Shown here: piece by piece, positions 8,813 through 20,398 of the stretch
Layout: each line of letters starts with the position of its first letter
Numbering within the stretch: the first letter of the stretch is position 1
Origin: Methylotenera sp.
GTDB taxonomy: Bacteria; Pseudomonadota; Gammaproteobacteria; Burkholderiales; Methylophilaceae
DNA length: 64,000 bases
Direction: 5' to 3'
Assembly: GCF_029945705.1 (NCBI RefSeq)
Contig: NZ_JAQSDC010000043.1
Coordinates: 1-64,000, forward strand
Notes under the pieces: model-generated
What the model was told of the DNA's origin: nothing
Seen by the model: the letters and a program-made list of their open reading frames with translations, nothing else
Database searches by the model: none
Program-made: the position numbers and the translations under genes

Positions 8813-10155
8813 TGGTGACTCGTAAATCAGCAGTTGATAAAACCTCGCTTCATAAACCAGTCGTGATGACTGATTTAAAGGGTCAAACCTTAGTGACGTT
8901 GCGTACGCTCACAGAAGATAATCCAGCATCCTTAGAAACCTATATCAAGCTTGGTGGTTACTCTGCGTTAAGACGTATCGTGACCGAGAAAACTAAAGCG
9001 ACCGATATTATCACCGAAGTAAAGACATCAGGTTTACGTGGTCGTGGTGGTGCGGGCTTCCCAACAGGGCTTAAGTGGAGCTTTATGCCACGCTACTTTG
9101 ATGGTGTGAAGTACTTGGTGTGTAACTCCGATGAGGGCGAGCCAGGCACATTTAAAGACCGCGATATTATTCGTTACAACCCACACCAATTAATTGAAGG
9201 TATGGCGATTGCCGCTTATACCTTAGGTGCGCGTGTAGGTTACAACTATATCCATGGTGAAATCTGGCAAGATTACGAGATATTCGAAGCCGCTTTGCAT
9301 GAAGCAGAAGCTGCTGGTTATTTAGGTGAAAATATTCTTGGTACCAACTTTAATTTTGATTTATACGCAGTACATGGCTACGGTGCCTATATCTGTGGTG
9401 AAGAAACTGCATTGATTGAATCAATTGAAGGTAAAAAAGGTCAGCCGCGTTTTAAGCCACCTTTCCCAGCAAGTTATGGTGTGTTTGGTAAGCCTACTAA
9501 TGTCAATAATACAGAAAGCTACAGCTCAATCCCTTGGATATTAGAGCATGGCGGACAAGCTTTTGCTGACTTGGGCGTGCCTAACTCAGGGGGTACTAAA
9601 TTATTCTCAGTGTCTGGGCATGTTGAAAAGCCAGGTAACTATGAAGTTAAAATGGGTACGCCATTTAGTGAGTTGTTAGAACTAGCGGGTGGTATTTGGA
9701 AAGGCCGTAAACTCAAAGCCGTGATTCCAGGTGGCCCATCAACGCCTGTGATGCCTGCAGAAGCCATTATGGCAGCAACGATGGATTATGAAGGCTTGAG
9801 TAAAGCGCGCTCTAGCTTAGGCGCTGGCTCAATGATTGTGATGGATGAAACTACTTGTATGGTGAAAGCCTTGCATCGTTTATCTTATTTCTTTTATGAA
9901 GAGAGTTGCGGTCAATGTACGCCATGCCGTGAAGGTACTGGTTGGGTTTATCGCGTGATAGACCGCATTGTTAACGGTAAAGGCAAAATGGAAGATTTAG
10001 ATTTGCTAACAGATGTAAGTAACAACATTGCAGGTCGTACTATCTGTGCGTTAGGTGAAGCTGCTGCAACGCCAGTGTTAAGCTTCATTAAACATTTTAG
10101 ACCAGAGTTTGAATACTATATTCAGCATGGTAAGAGTATGGTAGAAAGTCAATAA
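8812..10155 (+). CDS. nuoF: NADH-quinone oxidoreductase subunit F
   Basis: A 447-residue flavoprotein that binds NADH and FMN and takes the hydride. It shows the glycine-rich [16 protein letters not shown] (about 73-89), the segment [14 protein letters not shown], and the [4Fe-4S] N3 ligands SCGQCTPC plus the later Cys in [10 protein letters not shown]. It has about 15 residues before the conserved core compared with the shortest homologues. It overlaps nuoE and nuoG by single bases (TAATG), so these subunits are probably translated in step. Confidence 0.97.
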   Translation: MVTRKSAVDKTSLHKPVVMTDLKGQTLVTLRTLTEDNPASLETYIKLGGYSALRRIVTEKTKATDIITEVKTSGLRGRGGAGFPTGLKWSFMPRYFDGVKYLVCNSDEGEPGTFKDRDIIRYNPHQLIEGMAIAAYTLGARVGYNYIHGEIWQDYEIFEAALHEAEAAGYLGENILGTNFNFDLYAVHGYGAYICGEETALIESIEGKKGQPRFKPPFPASYGVFGKPTNVNNTESYSSIPWILEHGGQAFADLGVPNSGGTKLFSVSGHVEKPGNYEVKMGTPFSELLELAGGIWKGRKLKAVIPGGPSTPVMPAEAIMAATMDYEGLSKARSSLGAGSMIVMDETTCMVKALHRLSYFFYEESCGQCTPCREGTGWVYRVIDRIVNGKGKMEDLDLLTDVSNNIAGRTICALGEAAATPVLSFIKHFRPEFEYYIQHGKSMVESQ

Positions 10156-12587
10156 TGTTAAATATTGAAATAGATGGCAAAGAGTTAGAAGTCGAACACG
10201 GTAGCACCATTATTGATGCCGCAGATAAGGCTGGTATTGCTATACCACGTTTTTGTTATCACCCTAAGTTGTCCGTAGCGGCTAACTGCCGTATGTGCTT
10301 AGTGCAAGTGGAAAAATTTAACAAACCGTTACCAGCTTGCGCAACGCCTGTTGCTGATGGTATGAGAATTTTCACACGCTCTAAATCTGCCATTGAAGCC
10401 CAAAAAAGCGTCATGGAATTCTTGTTAATTAATCACCCACTTGATTGCCCGATTTGCGATCAAGGTGGCGAGTGTGATTTGCAAGATATTGCTGTGGCTT
10501 ATGGCACCAGTGGTTCACGCTACACCGAAGAAAAACGCGTTGTTTTCAACAAAAATATTGGCCCGCTAGTCAGCACCGATATGACGCGCTGTATTCAATG
10601 TACGCGCTGTGTGCGCTTCTTAAAAGAAGTCGGCGGTATGATGGAGTTGGGTATGGTCGGCCGTGGCGAGCATGCTGAAATTACCGCTTACGTCGATAAG
10701 AGTGTGAACTCAGAGCTGTCAGGTAATATTATCGATTTATGTCCTGTGGGTGCGCTCACTAGTAAACCTTACCGCTATTCAGCACGTAGCTGGGAGCTGA
10801 CACGCCGTCCAAGTATTGCACCACATGATGGCTTGGGTTCGCATATCGAAGTGCATGTAAAAGACAATAAAGTCATGCGTGTATTGCCGCGTGAAAAAGA
10901 GAGCATTAATGAGTGCTGGTTGTCAGACCGTGATCGCTTCTCTTACGAAGGTTTGAATAGCCCAGACCGCCTCAAGGTGCCGATGATTAAACATAATGGC
11001 AATTGGGTGGAAACAGACTGGAAAACAGCACTAGAATTTGCTGCAGGTCAGATTAAAGACATTACCAATGAGCATGGTGCTGAATCATTGGGCGTGCTTG
11101 TCTCACCAAATAGCACGATGGAAGAGGGCTATCTAGCTAAGAAACTAGCTGATGGCTTAGGTTGTGGTAACGTGGATTACCGTTTGCGCCAAACTGACTT
11201 TAGGTTAGATGGCAAACGTTTAGGTACACCATGGATGGGCTGCAATATTCAAGAAATTGAAGAGCTGGATCGTATTTTGATTATTGGTTCAAATCTACGT
11301 AATGAGCACCCATTACTTGCACAACGTTTCCGTAAAGCCGTTGCTAATGGTGCTGAACTGTCCATTATTAGCCCGCTGGATAATGATCCTTTAATGGATA
11401 TTGCACATAAAGTGATTGTGCGTCCAAACGACATGGTAAACGTGCTTGGTCAAGTGCTTAAAGCAATGTCTGGCTTGCAGAAGCTATCTTTATGTTTGCC
11501 ACCAACTCTTACGCAATTATTATCAGATATTAAAGTACGTCCTAATACCCAAGCGATTGCTGAAAGTATGGCTGGGCATGGTGAAACTTATGATTTAATT
11601 TCACCAAAAGTCGGTATTTTCTTAGGCAATATGGCGTTGAGCGATCCAAGGTTTACTGAAATGTATAGTATGGCTGAGGCTATTGGTGGGATTTCAGGCG
11701 CTAAAGGCGGTATTTTGCCAGCAGCGGCAAATAGCACTGGTATGCATATGTTAGGGGTGATGCCTAATAGCACTGGCATGCATGCACGTGCAATGTTAGA
11801 AGTGCCTCGCAAGGCATATTTGCTTGTTAATATTGAGCCTGAGCTTGATTGTCAGCATGCGGCTTTAGCTAAGGCTGCGATGGAAAAAGCTGAATGTGTT
11901 GTTGCGTTGACAGCATTTAAATCTCAAGCTTTAGAACATGCCGATGTATTGTTGCCAATAGCGCCCTTTACTGAGACTTCAGGCACATTTATGAGCATGG
12001 AAGGTCGCGTACAAAGCTTCACTGCTGTAACTAGGCCATTGGGTGAATGTCGTCCAGCATGGAAGGTTTTACGTGTTTTGGCAAATACGCTTGGTTTACG
12101 AGGCTTTGACTATGAAACCAGTGAGCAAGTTAAAGACGCTGCTTTTGAAGGTGAAAAACCGTCTGCTGTGGTTTGGCGTAGTTTGAACAACAACTTGAAA
12201 GAGTTAGTTGAGATTCAAATTAACATTAAACAAGAAGGTTTACAGCGTATCGGTGAAGTGCCGCAATATGAATCTGATCCAATTGTGCGTCGTTCAACAC
12301 CGCTGCAAAAAACTAAATATAACATTAAACCAATGGCTCGCATGTGTTCGAGTCAGTTGGCTGAATTAGGCCTGAGTGATGGCGACCTTGTTTCAGTTAA
12401 GCAAGATAAAGGCAGCGCAGTGCTTACCGTGAAGCTTGATGAACATGTTGCTAAAGGTTGTGTGCGAGTAGCTGCGGCGCATGAAGATACGATTGGTTTG
12501 GGTGATTTGATGGGTGATATTACTGTTGAAAAATTATCTCCTGAATTACTCAAAGGTGATGCAATTGTTCCGGAGGCGCGAGCATGA
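10155..12587 (+). CDS. nuoG: NADH-quinone oxidoreductase subunit G
   Basis: An 810-residue subunit with an N-terminal ferredoxin-like [2Fe-2S] domain (Cys in [18 protein letters not shown]), a His-Cys [4Fe-4S] segment ([19 protein letters not shown] type), a further [4Fe-4S] site ([13 protein letters not shown]) and a molybdopterin-oxidoreductase-like body that carries no cofactor. It relays electrons through the peripheral arm. One local oddity is a 12-residue period in which NSTGMH occurs twice (near 11730 and 11766). It overlaps nuoF by one base and nuoH by four (ATGA). Confidence 0.97.
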   Translation: MLNIEIDGKELEVEHGSTIIDAADKAGIAIPRFCYHPKLSVAANCRMCLVQVEKFNKPLPACATPVADGMRIFTRSKSAIEAQKSVMEFLLINHPLDCPICDQGGECDLQDIAVAYGTSGSRYTEEKRVVFNKNIGPLVSTDMTRCIQCTRCVRFLKEVGGMMELGMVGRGEHAEITAYVDKSVNSELSGNIIDLCPVGALTSKPYRYSARSWELTRRPSIAPHDGLGSHIEVHVKDNKVMRVLPREKESINECWLSDRDRFSYEGLNSPDRLKVPMIKHNGNWVETDWKTALEFAAGQIKDITNEHGAESLGVLVSPNSTMEEGYLAKKLADGLGCGNVDYRLRQTDFRLDGKRLGTPWMGCNIQEIEELDRILIIGSNLRNEHPLLAQRFRKAVANGAELSIISPLDNDPLMDIAHKVIVRPNDMVNVLGQVLKAMSGLQKLSLCLPPTLTQLLSDIKVRPNTQAIAESMAGHGETYDLISPKVGIFLGNMALSDPRFTEMYSMAEAIGGISGAKGGILPAAANSTGMHMLGVMPNSTGMHARAMLEVPRKAYLLVNIEPELDCQHAALAKAAMEKAECVVALTAFKSQALEHADVLLPIAPFTETSGTFMSMEGRVQSFTAVTRPLGECRPAWKVLRVLANTLGLRGFDYETSEQVKDAAFEGEKPSAVVWRSLNNNLKELVEIQINIKQEGLQRIGEVPQYESDPIVRRSTPLQKTKYNIKPMARMCSSQLAELGLSDGDLVSVKQDKGSAVLTVKLDEHVAKGCVRVAAAHEDTIGLGDLMGDITVEKLSPELLKGDAIVPEARA

Positions 12588-13627
12588 TTGCGTCATTTTT
12601 AGCGCTATGTTCAAGTCTATTTGGTAGCTACTGGCCAGCAGTGCAATTAACGGTTTGGACTTTAGTTAAAATCGTTGCCATTGTTGCGCCTTTAATGGGT
12701 GCGGTTGCCTATCTAACCTTAGCTGAACGTAAAGTCATTGGCTATATGCAAGTGCGTATTGGACCAAATCGCGTAGGTTATTTTGGTTTGTTACAACCAA
12801 TTGCCGATGGTTTAAAACTTTTATTTAAAGAAATTGTTGTTCCTACAGCCTCTAATAAAACCTTGTTCTTACTAGGTCCAGTGTTAGCCATTGCACCAGC
12901 TTTTGCTGCATGGGCGGTTGTGCCGTTTGATGCAACAATGGTTTTGGCAAACGTGGATGCTGGTTTGCTTTATATATTAGCTATGACATCAGTCGCGGTT
13001 TATGGGGTGATTATTGCTGGTTGGGCATCTAACTCTAAGTATGCCTTTTTAGGCGCTTTGCGATCTGCAGCACAAATCGTGTCATACGAAATTGCCATGG
13101 GTTTTGCCTTGGTGGGCGTATTGATGTGTGCAAATACATTGAATCTAGGCAAAATCGTAATGGGTCAAGCGGGTGGTTTTTGGCATTGGTATTTCTTGCC
13201 GCTATTTCCCTTGTTCATCGTTTATTTTATTAGTGCTGTTGCTGAAACTAACCGCGCGCCATTTGATGTGGCTGAGGGTGAATCAGAAATTGTTGCGGGT
13301 TTCCATGTGGAATACTCAGGCATGGCCTTTGCGGTGTTTTTCTTAGCTGAATATGCCAACATGATTTTGGTATCTATGCTCGCTGCCATCATGTTCCTAG
13401 GCGGGTGGTTGTCACCTGTGCCATTTATTCCAGATAGTTTCTTATGGCTTTTGGCTAAAGTAGGCTTTCTATTATTCTTATTCTTATGGTTTAGAGCGAC
13501 TTTTCCAAGATATAGATACGACCAAATTATGCGCTTGGGTTGGAAGGTATTTATTCCAATTACCATTGTATGGATTGTGTTTGTAGGCGGTATGATGCAG
13601 ACGCCATACGCATACTTATTCCACTAA
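12584..13627 (+). CDS. nuoH: NADH-quinone oxidoreductase subunit H
   Basis: A 347-residue membrane subunit (ND1) with about eight helices that forms the quinone entry channel. Signatures: [19 protein letters not shown] near residues 48-66, [13 protein letters not shown] just after, and [20 protein letters not shown] near 222-241. Its ATG overlaps the nuoG stop. A 47-bp gap separates it from nuoI. Confidence 0.98.
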   Translation: MIASFLALCSSLFGSYWPAVQLTVWTLVKIVAIVAPLMGAVAYLTLAERKVIGYMQVRIGPNRVGYFGLLQPIADGLKLLFKEIVVPTASNKTLFLLGPVLAIAPAFAAWAVVPFDATMVLANVDAGLLYILAMTSVAVYGVIIAGWASNSKYAFLGALRSAAQIVSYEIAMGFALVGVLMCANTLNLGKIVMGQAGGFWHWYFLPLFPLFIVYFISAVAETNRAPFDVAEGESEIVAGFHVEYSGMAFAVFFLAEYANMILVSMLAAIMFLGGWLSPVPFIPDSFLWLLAKVGFLLFLFLWFRATFPRYRYDQIMRLGWKVFIPITIVWIVFVGGMMQTPYAYLFH

Positions 13628-13674
13628 TTTGACTTATTTTGATTTAACTTACTTGATATTGACTTAAAAAATTT

Positions 13675-14166
13675 ATGATCGCAAAAATTAAATCAACGCT
13701 TTCTAGCTTAATGCTGGTTGAGCTACTAAAAGGGATGGCGTTAACAGGCCGCTACTTTTTTGCGCCTAAAATTACGGTGCAATATCCTGAAGAGGTGACG
13801 CCGCAATCTAACCGCTTCCGTGGTTTACATGCCTTACGCCGTTATCCAAATGGTGAAGAGCGTTGTATTGCTTGTAAACTGTGCGAAGCTGTATGTCCAG
13901 CAATGGCCATTACGATTGAATCTGAACAGCGCGAAGATAATACGCGCCGTACTACACGTTACGATATTGACCTAACTAAGTGCATTTTTTGCGGCATGTG
14001 CGAAGAATCATGCCCAGTGGATTCTATTGTTGAAACGCGTGTATTTGATTATCACGGTGAACAACGTGGTGACTTGCTGTATACCAAAGAAATGTTGCTG
14101 GCAGTAGGCGATAAACATGAGAAGCAAATTGCTGCTGACCGTGCACAAGATAAAGCATTTAGATAG
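13675..14166 (+). CDS. nuoI: NADH-quinone oxidoreductase subunit I
   Basis: A 163-residue ferredoxin-type subunit with two [4Fe-4S] clusters (N6a and N6b): [12 protein letters not shown] and [12 protein letters not shown], separated by about 40 residues. An amphipathic N-terminal helix ([12 protein letters not shown]) contacts the membrane arm. It carries electrons to N2 in NuoB. Length is typical. Confidence 0.98.
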   Translation: MIAKIKSTLSSLMLVELLKGMALTGRYFFAPKITVQYPEEVTPQSNRFRGLHALRRYPNGEERCIACKLCEAVCPAMAITIESEQREDNTRRTTRYDIDLTKCIFCGMCEESCPVDSIVETRVFDYHGEQRGDLLYTKEMLLAVGDKHEKQIAADRAQDKAFR

Positions 14167-14214
14167 CAAAAAGAATTTAGATAAATATAAGAGTTTAGGT
14201 AGAACCGAATCGAT

Positions 14215-14868
14215 ATGACCTTTTTTGGCTTACATTTTCAAGACATCGTTTTTTATACGCTAGCAGTTGTATTGCTTTACGCGGCTATCAGCGTCATTAC
14301 TACCCGTAACCCCGTATATGCCGCCTTGTATCTAGTACTAGCGTTCTTCACAGCTGCTGGGATTTGGTTGCTATTAGAAGCAGAGTTTTTAGCGATCGCG
14401 CTGGTATTAGTCTATGTAGGTGCAGTCATGGTGCTGTTTTTGTTCGTGGTAATGATGCTGGATATTAATCTTGATAAGTTACGCGAAGGTTTCTGGAACG
14501 CACTACCAGTCGCATTACCTGTTGGTGGTTTAATGGCAGTAGAAATGGTCATGATTGTTGGTGTGCGCAACTTTGGTGTTGATAAAGTGATTGCTCCGCC
14601 AGCGCATGCAGCCGATTACAGCAACACTGCAGAGTTAGGCCGTGTACTTTATACCGATTATTTACTGCCGTTCGAGTTAGCTTCAGTTGTGTTGTTAGTC
14701 GCGATTGTTGCAGCAATCGCATTGACATTGCGAGACAGAAAAGAAAGCAAATCGGTAGATCCATCTCAACAAGTCTTGGTTAAAAAAGCAGATAGGCTTC
14801 GTATCTTGAAAATGGATGCAGTGGTTGAAAAAGCGGAAGATTCAACTAATACGCAGGAGGCTAAATAA
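14215..14868 (+). CDS. nuoJ: NADH-quinone oxidoreductase subunit J
   Basis: A 217-residue membrane subunit with five predicted helices. [38 protein letters not shown] is the typical ND6 stretch with the kinked third helix that links quinone chemistry to the proton channels. The C-terminal ~40 residues are charged and cytoplasmic and somewhat longer than in E. coli. It overlaps nuoK by one base. Confidence 0.96.
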   Translation: MTFFGLHFQDIVFYTLAVVLLYAAISVITTRNPVYAALYLVLAFFTAAGIWLLLEAEFLAIALVLVYVGAVMVLFLFVVMMLDINLDKLREGFWNALPVALPVGGLMAVEMVMIVGVRNFGVDKVIAPPAHAADYSNTAELGRVLYTDYLLPFELASVVLLVAIVAAIALTLRDRKESKSVDPSQQVLVKKADRLRILKMDAVVEKAEDSTNTQEAK

Positions 14869-15173
14869 TGGTTGGCTTATCTCACTACCTAATTTTAGGT
14901 GCGCTGTTGTTTGCGATTAGCGTGATTGGCATATTTTTAAATCGTAAAAATGTGATTATTTTATTGATGGCTATTGAGCTAATGTTGCTCGCTGTCAATC
15001 TAAACTTTATTGCATTCTCACATTATTTACACGATATTGCAGGTCAAGTTTTTGTGTTCTTCATCCTCACGGTCGCGGCTGCAGAATCCGCAATTGGCTT
15101 GGCGATATTGGTTGTGTTGTTCAGAAATCTACGCACGATTAACGTAGATGATTTAGATAGTTTAAAAGGGTAG
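14868..15173 (+). CDS. nuoK: NADH-quinone oxidoreductase subunit K
   Basis: A 101-residue, three-helix membrane subunit (ND4L). The two buried Glu residues needed for proton movement are visible in [13 protein letters not shown] and [12 protein letters not shown]. The TAATG overlap with nuoJ and an 8-bp gap to nuoL place it in the operon. Confidence 0.97.
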   Translation: MVGLSHYLILGALLFAISVIGIFLNRKNVIILLMAIELMLLAVNLNFIAFSHYLHDIAGQVFVFFILTVAAAESAIGLAILVVLFRNLRTINVDDLDSLKG

Positions 15174-15181
15174 CGAAAAGA

Positions 15182-17218
15182 ATGACAATGCAACAAATTT
15201 ATCTCGCTATTCCTTTACTACCGTTATTAGCTGCAATCATAGTCGGCTTATTCTGTAAGCAATTGCCACGTGCTGCTGCACATGTCCTCACAATATTAGG
15301 TGTGGGCGCTTCATTCGCTTTATCGGTTTATGTGCTTAATGATGCAATGACAAGCGCACCTTATAATGCAACAGTCTATTCATGGTTAAAAAGTGGTAAC
15401 TTCACTTTTGAGATTGGCTTCTTAATCGATAGACTTTCAGCCATGATGATGGTGGTTGTGACCTTTGTTTCACTCATGGTACATATCTACACCATCGGCT
15501 ATATGCATGAAGATAAAGGTTATGCTCGCTTCTTTAGCTATATTTCATTATTTACCTTCTCAATGTTGATGCTAGTCATGAGCAACAACTTTATGCAGTT
15601 GTTCTTCGGCTGGGAAGCAGTTGGTTTAGTTTCATACTTATTGATTGGTTTCTGGTACACGCGTCCAACGGCTATTTATGCAAACCTAAAAGCTTTCTTG
15701 GTGAACCGTGTTGGTGACTTTGGTTTCCTGCTCGGTATAGGTTTGGTATTGTTCCATTTCGGTAGCTTAGATTACGCTGCAGTCTTTTCAGTAGCACCCC
15801 AAATGGCGGATGTGCAAATTAACCTCATTGGCAACGTGCAATGGTCATTGATGACAGTGACTTGTATCTTGTTATTCATTGGCGCAATGGGTAAGTCAGC
15901 GCAAGTGCCTTTACACGTATGGCTACCTGATTCTATGGAAGGCCCAACGCCAATCTCAGCATTGATTCATGCGGCAACAATGGTGACTGCTGGTATTTTT
16001 ATGGTGGCACGTATGTCACCATTGTTTGAGTTGTCCTCAACGGCACTTTCTTTCGTGATGATTATAGGTAGTATTACAGCGCTGTTTATGGGTTTCTTGG
16101 GTATTATCCAAAATGACATTAAACGTATAGTTGCTTATTCAACCTTATCTCAACTAGGATATATGACTGTCGCGTTAGGTGCTTCAGCTTACTCTGTCGC
16201 GATATTTCATTTGATGACGCATGCCTTCTTTAAAGCCTTACTGTTTTTAGGCGCAGGTTCTGTGATTATGGGTATGCACCACGACCAAGATATTCGTAAT
16301 ATGGGCAACTTGAAAAAATACATGCCTGTCACTTGGATTACATCGCTCATTGGTTCATTGGCGTTAATTGGTACACCATTTTTCTCAGGCTTCTATTCAA
16401 AAGACAGCATTATTGAAGCGGCAAAAGCTTCGACGATTACTGGTAGCGGTTTCGCTTATTTCGCCGTGTTAGCTGGTGTATTCGTCACTGCTTTCTATAG
16501 CTTCCGACTATATTTCTTGGTGTTCCACGGTGCTGAAAAATGGCGTGTTGTTAAACATGACGCTCACCACGATGATGAACATGACGCGCACAAGGACCAT
16601 GATCACCATCACGGTTTAGCGCCAACAGATGATCCTCATGAACCTGGTTGGGTGATTAAGTTGCCGTTAATTTTATTGGCAATACCATCATTAGCGATTG
16701 GCTATTTTGCTATCGAACCTATGTTATACGGCAGTTTCTTCAAAGGCATCATATTCGTTGATTCTGCAGCGCATCCAGCCATGCATGAGCTTACACATGA
16801 ATGGCATGAAGTGATGCATAACGCTGCAGGCATGGCTTTACATAGTTTAATGTCATTGCCATTGTTACTTGCGGCTTCAGGCGTTGCGGTTGCTTGGTTT
16901 TTCTATATGAAGCGCCCAGATATTCCAGCAGCTATCCAAATTAAATTCTCTACTATCAATAAAATACTTGAGAATAAATATGGTTTTGATGGTTTTAATG
17001 AACGCGTATTTGCAGCAGGCTCAGTTTTTATTGGTAATAAACTTTGGCAAATTGGTGATGTGAAAATTATCGACGGTGCCATGGTTAACGGTACGGCCAA
17101 TTTGATAGGTAAACTTTCAGGCGTCGTACGTAAGTTGCAAACAGGCCTTATTTATCACTATGCATTTGCCATGATTATCGGCGTGTTTTTAATGCTCACA
17201 TTCTTTAATAAAGTATAA
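15182..17218 (+). CDS. nuoL: NADH-quinone oxidoreductase subunit L (proton channel)
   Basis: A 678-residue antiporter-like subunit at the far end of the membrane arm. It shows the ND5 signatures WEAVGLVSYLLIGFW (with the essential Glu), HVWLPDSMEGPTPISALIHAATMVTAG, and the C-terminal helices with the long lateral helix. Near residues 459-480 a hydrophilic loop is strikingly rich in His and Asp (HDAHHDDEHDAHKDHDHHHG), which could bind metal ions. Otherwise a complete, normal-length protein. Confidence 0.97.
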   Translation: MTMQQIYLAIPLLPLLAAIIVGLFCKQLPRAAAHVLTILGVGASFALSVYVLNDAMTSAPYNATVYSWLKSGNFTFEIGFLIDRLSAMMMVVVTFVSLMVHIYTIGYMHEDKGYARFFSYISLFTFSMLMLVMSNNFMQLFFGWEAVGLVSYLLIGFWYTRPTAIYANLKAFLVNRVGDFGFLLGIGLVLFHFGSLDYAAVFSVAPQMADVQINLIGNVQWSLMTVTCILLFIGAMGKSAQVPLHVWLPDSMEGPTPISALIHAATMVTAGIFMVARMSPLFELSSTALSFVMIIGSITALFMGFLGIIQNDIKRIVAYSTLSQLGYMTVALGASAYSVAIFHLMTHAFFKALLFLGAGSVIMGMHHDQDIRNMGNLKKYMPVTWITSLIGSLALIGTPFFSGFYSKDSIIEAAKASTITGSGFAYFAVLAGVFVTAFYSFRLYFLVFHGAEKWRVVKHDAHHDDEHDAHKDHDHHHGLAPTDDPHEPGWVIKLPLILLAIPSLAIGYFAIEPMLYGSFFKGIIFVDSAAHPAMHELTHEWHEVMHNAAGMALHSLMSLPLLLAASGVAVAWFFYMKRPDIPAAIQIKFSTINKILENKYGFDGFNERVFAAGSVFIGNKLWQIGDVKIIDGAMVNGTANLIGKLSGVVRKLQTGLIYHYAFAMIIGVFLMLTFFNKV

Positions 17219-17220
17219 AA

Positions 17221-18747
17221 ATGTTGAATTACTTTAGCTCAGACTATTTTTTTAGTCATATCCTAAGCTACTCTATTTGGGTACCTGTATTAGCGGGTAT
17301 CGCAGTATTGTTTACCTCTAATGATAACAAGCCAGACACAACTCGCTGGGTTGCGCTTATTGGTGGTCTTGCTGCTTTTTTGGTAACGATTCCGCTATAC
17401 ACACATTTTAATTTTGCTGATGGTGGCTTTCAGTTCCAAGAAGGCTTCAACTGGATACCAGCCTTTCATATTAATTACCATTTAGGTGCGGATGGTATTG
17501 CTATTCCATTGATTATGCTGACAAGCTTTACTACGGTGATCGTTATTATTTCCGCATGGCAAGTCATTGAGAAACGCGTTGCACAATACATGGCAAGCTT
17601 CCTCATTATGAGCGGCTTGATGATTGGTGTATTCAGTGCCTTAGATGCGATTTTGTACTATGTGTTCTGGGAAGCAATGCTAATACCAATGTTTCTAGTC
17701 ATTGGTATTTGGGGTGGTCCAAACCGTGTATACGCCACGATTAAGTTCTTCTTGTACACATTATTAGGTTCATTATTAATGTTAGTCGCGTTCATTTATT
17801 TATATATGAACACTAACAGTTTTGAAATTGTCGATTTCTACAATTATCAAATGCCACTTAATGTGCAAATACTGATTTTCTTGGCATTCTTTGCAGCTTT
17901 TGCAGTAAAAATCCCAATGTGGCCAGTGCATACATGGTTGCCAGATGCTCATGTGGAAGCGCCAACTGGCGGTTCTGTCGTGTTGGCTGCCATTGCACTT
18001 AAACTTGGTGGATATAGCTTTTTACGCTTTGCAATGCCAATCGCGCCTGATGCAGCACATTATTTATCTGGTTTTATGATTACTTTGTCGTTGATAGCCA
18101 TTGTTTATATTGCATTAGTAGCTTTGGTGCAAAAAGACATGAAAAAGCTCATTGCTTATTCATCTATTTCGCACATGGGTTTCGTTACATTGGGTTTCTT
18201 CATCTTCAACAACCTAGGTCTTGAAGGTGCAATAGTTCAAATGGTCTCACACGGCTTTATCTCTGCGGCGATGTTCTTATGCGTGGGTGTTTTGTATGAT
18301 CGCGTACACAGTCGTGAAATTAAGTCTTATGGAGGCGTAGCTAATACCATGCCTACTTTTGCGGCCTTTGCAGTGTTGTTTGCTATGGCCAATAGCGGTT
18401 TGCCAGGTACATCAGGCTTCGTAGGTGAATTTATGGTGATTCTTGGCGCTATCCAAGAAAACTTCTGGTATGCGTTCTTAGCTTCATTCACATTGATTTT
18501 TGGTGCAGCTTATACTTTATGGATGGTGAAACGCGTGTTTTATGGCGAAATCGCTAATGCAAAAGTAGCGGCACTTAAAGACCTGTGTCAACGAGAGTTC
18601 TTGATCTTGGCTATATTAGCTGTAATGGTCTTAGCATTAGGTATTTACCCGCAGCCGCTCACTGATATGACAAATGCTACAGTGACACAACTTCTTTCAC
18701 ATTTAATGCAAAGCAAGCTACCTGTCGGTTTGCCGTCAGGTTTATAA
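17221..18747 (+). CDS. nuoM: NADH-quinone oxidoreductase subunit M (proton channel)
   Basis: A 508-residue antiporter-like subunit (ND4) with about 14 helices. Key motifs are FWEAMLIPMFLVIGIWGG with the essential Glu, VKIPMWPVHTWLPDAHVEAPTGGSVVLA, and KKLIAYSSISHMGFVTLG. It is one of three proton-translocating channels of complex I. It follows nuoL by 2 bp and precedes nuoN by 3 bp. Confidence 0.98.
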   Translation: MLNYFSSDYFFSHILSYSIWVPVLAGIAVLFTSNDNKPDTTRWVALIGGLAAFLVTIPLYTHFNFADGGFQFQEGFNWIPAFHINYHLGADGIAIPLIMLTSFTTVIVIISAWQVIEKRVAQYMASFLIMSGLMIGVFSALDAILYYVFWEAMLIPMFLVIGIWGGPNRVYATIKFFLYTLLGSLLMLVAFIYLYMNTNSFEIVDFYNYQMPLNVQILIFLAFFAAFAVKIPMWPVHTWLPDAHVEAPTGGSVVLAAIALKLGGYSFLRFAMPIAPDAAHYLSGFMITLSLIAIVYIALVALVQKDMKKLIAYSSISHMGFVTLGFFIFNNLGLEGAIVQMVSHGFISAAMFLCVGVLYDRVHSREIKSYGGVANTMPTFAAFAVLFAMANSGLPGTSGFVGEFMVILGAIQENFWYAFLASFTLIFGAAYTLWMVKRVFYGEIANAKVAALKDLCQREFLILAILAVMVLALGIYPQPLTDMTNATVTQLLSHLMQSKLPVGLPSGL

Positions 18748-18750
18748 GTC

Positions 18751-20199
18751 ATGGAAAATATTCGTTACGACCTCATCACAGCCTTACCTGAAATCATCAT
18801 CGTAAGTATGGCGATGTTTATTTTATTGGCAGATTTATTTCTTAAACCAGCCAATCGCATCGCTATTTACTTACTAGCTCAAGTTACATTATTGATTGCG
18901 GCTTACATCACGTTTACTACGCATGTACCTAGTGTTAGCTATGCATTTACCAACAGCTTTGTTGATGATGCAATGTCAGATGTGTTGAAACTGATGATTT
19001 ATTTAGGTACTTCATTAATCTTTGTCTATAGCCGCCAATACATACAGCAACGCGATATGTATCGTGGTGAATTTTATGCATTAACGCTATTTTCAGTAGT
19101 GGGCATGATGATTATGGTGTCTGGCCAAAGCATGCTCACGCTGTATATAGGCTTAGAGCTATTATCATTAAGTTTATATGCACTGGTAGCGCTTGACCGC
19201 GATAACGCCAAAGCAACTGAAGCTGCAATGAAGTATTTTGTTCTAGGTGCATTAGCATCGGGGATGTTGCTATACGGCATGAGCATGATTTATGGAATGA
19301 CAGGTAGTTTGAATATTGCTGAAATCAGTGGTGCGTTAATTGGGGCTGATAAATTACATTCTGTGTTGATTTTAGGGTTGGTGTTTATCGTTTCAGGCTT
19401 GGCTTTCAAGCTAGGCGCAGTGCCATTCCAGATGTGGGTGCCAGATGTTTATGAAGGTTCGCCAACAGCAATGACCATGCTGATTAGCTCAGTCCCTAAA
19501 TTAGCTGCCTTTGCATTCGTGATTCGTCTATTAGTTCAAGCATTGCCATCACTAGCCATCGACTGGCAACAGATGCTGATGTTCATGGCGGTCTTGTCCA
19601 TTATCATTGGTAACATCACAGCCATTGCGCAAACCAACTTAAAACGTATGTTGGCTTACTCAACCATTTCACATATCGGTTTTATGATGTATGGCTTGAT
19701 GAGCGCTAGTACGAATGGTTTTGTTTATGCCATGTTCTACATTGTGAGTTATGTATTAATGACCTTAGCTGGTTTTGGCATGATTATGTTGCTGTCACGT
19801 AAAGGTTTTGAAGCTGATAAATTAGATGACCTAAAAGGGTTAAACCAACGCAGCCCATGGCATGCATTTTTAATGCTTATTGTGATGTTTAGTATGGCTG
19901 GTGTGCCGCCAACTCTAGGTTTTTATGCGAAATTCTCTGTACTGCAAGCCGCGTTACAAGCTGGCTACTTATGGTTAGTTGTGTTTGCCGTATTAATGGC
20001 GGTGATTGGTGCGTTCTATTATTTACGAGTGATTAAAATGATGTATTTCGATGACCCTGTAGACCATCACCCAATTGAAGCACCAGTGGATATGCGCATT
20101 GTCTTGGGCGTTAATTCACTGGCTTTATTAGTGATTGGTTTAATGCCAGAAAAACTCATGGAACTTTGTATTTACGCTATTACAAGAAGTTTAAGTTAA
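18751..20199 (+). CDS. nuoN: NADH-quinone oxidoreductase subunit N (proton channel)
   Basis: A 482-residue antiporter-like subunit (ND2), the innermost of the three channels. Motifs: YIGLELLSLSLYALVAL, FKLGAVPFQMWVPDVYEGSPTAMT and LKRMLAYSTISHIGFMMYG. Last gene of the nuo operon; a strong AT-rich hairpin lies about 100 bp downstream. Confidence 0.98.
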   Translation: MENIRYDLITALPEIIIVSMAMFILLADLFLKPANRIAIYLLAQVTLLIAAYITFTTHVPSVSYAFTNSFVDDAMSDVLKLMIYLGTSLIFVYSRQYIQQRDMYRGEFYALTLFSVVGMMIMVSGQSMLTLYIGLELLSLSLYALVALDRDNAKATEAAMKYFVLGALASGMLLYGMSMIYGMTGSLNIAEISGALIGADKLHSVLILGLVFIVSGLAFKLGAVPFQMWVPDVYEGSPTAMTMLISSVPKLAAFAFVIRLLVQALPSLAIDWQQMLMFMAVLSIIIGNITAIAQTNLKRMLAYSTISHIGFMMYGLMSASTNGFVYAMFYIVSYVLMTLAGFGMIMLLSRKGFEADKLDDLKGLNQRSPWHAFLMLIVMFSMAGVPPTLGFYAKFSVLQAALQAGYLWLVVFAVLMAVIGAFYYLRVIKMMYFDDPVDHHPIEAPVDMRIVLGVNSLALLVIGLMPEKLMELCIYAITRSLS

Positions 20200-20303
20200 A
20201 TTTAAATCACTAGATTTTCCAACGTAGTTAATAGCTGCTTTGTAAACAATCGTAAAAAACATATTTCCTACCAAGCTTAAGTCCTTAAGCTCTAGTTCGT
20301 TAG

Positions 20304-20340
20304 AGCAAAAATATACAAAAAGTACTTGTATATTTTTGCT
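20304..20340. terminator. Perfect 15-bp inverted repeat after the nuo operon
   Basis: Arms AGCAAAAATATACAA and TTGTATATTTTTGCT match perfectly around a 7-nt loop, 104 bp past the nuoN stop. It is AT-rich and has only GC at the base, so it is a weak intrinsic terminator at best, but its symmetry lets it act in either direction. A shorter palindrome (GCTTAAG tc CTTAAGC, 20275-20290) sits just before it. Confidence 0.55.
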
Positions 20341-20398
20341 TGTCATTCAAAATACCAACACATTAAATTCAATTTAAATTTAGTATTCAAAGGCCCTT

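Noticed and set aside
11730-11783. Near-repeat of 18 bp within nuoG (NSTGMH twice)
   Set aside because: Small internal similarity in a normal-length NuoG; likely local drift, with no functional implication that I can support.
13222-13566. 114-codon minus-strand ORF inside nuoH
   Set aside because: Antisense shadow of a conserved membrane protein; no ribosome site or family resemblance.
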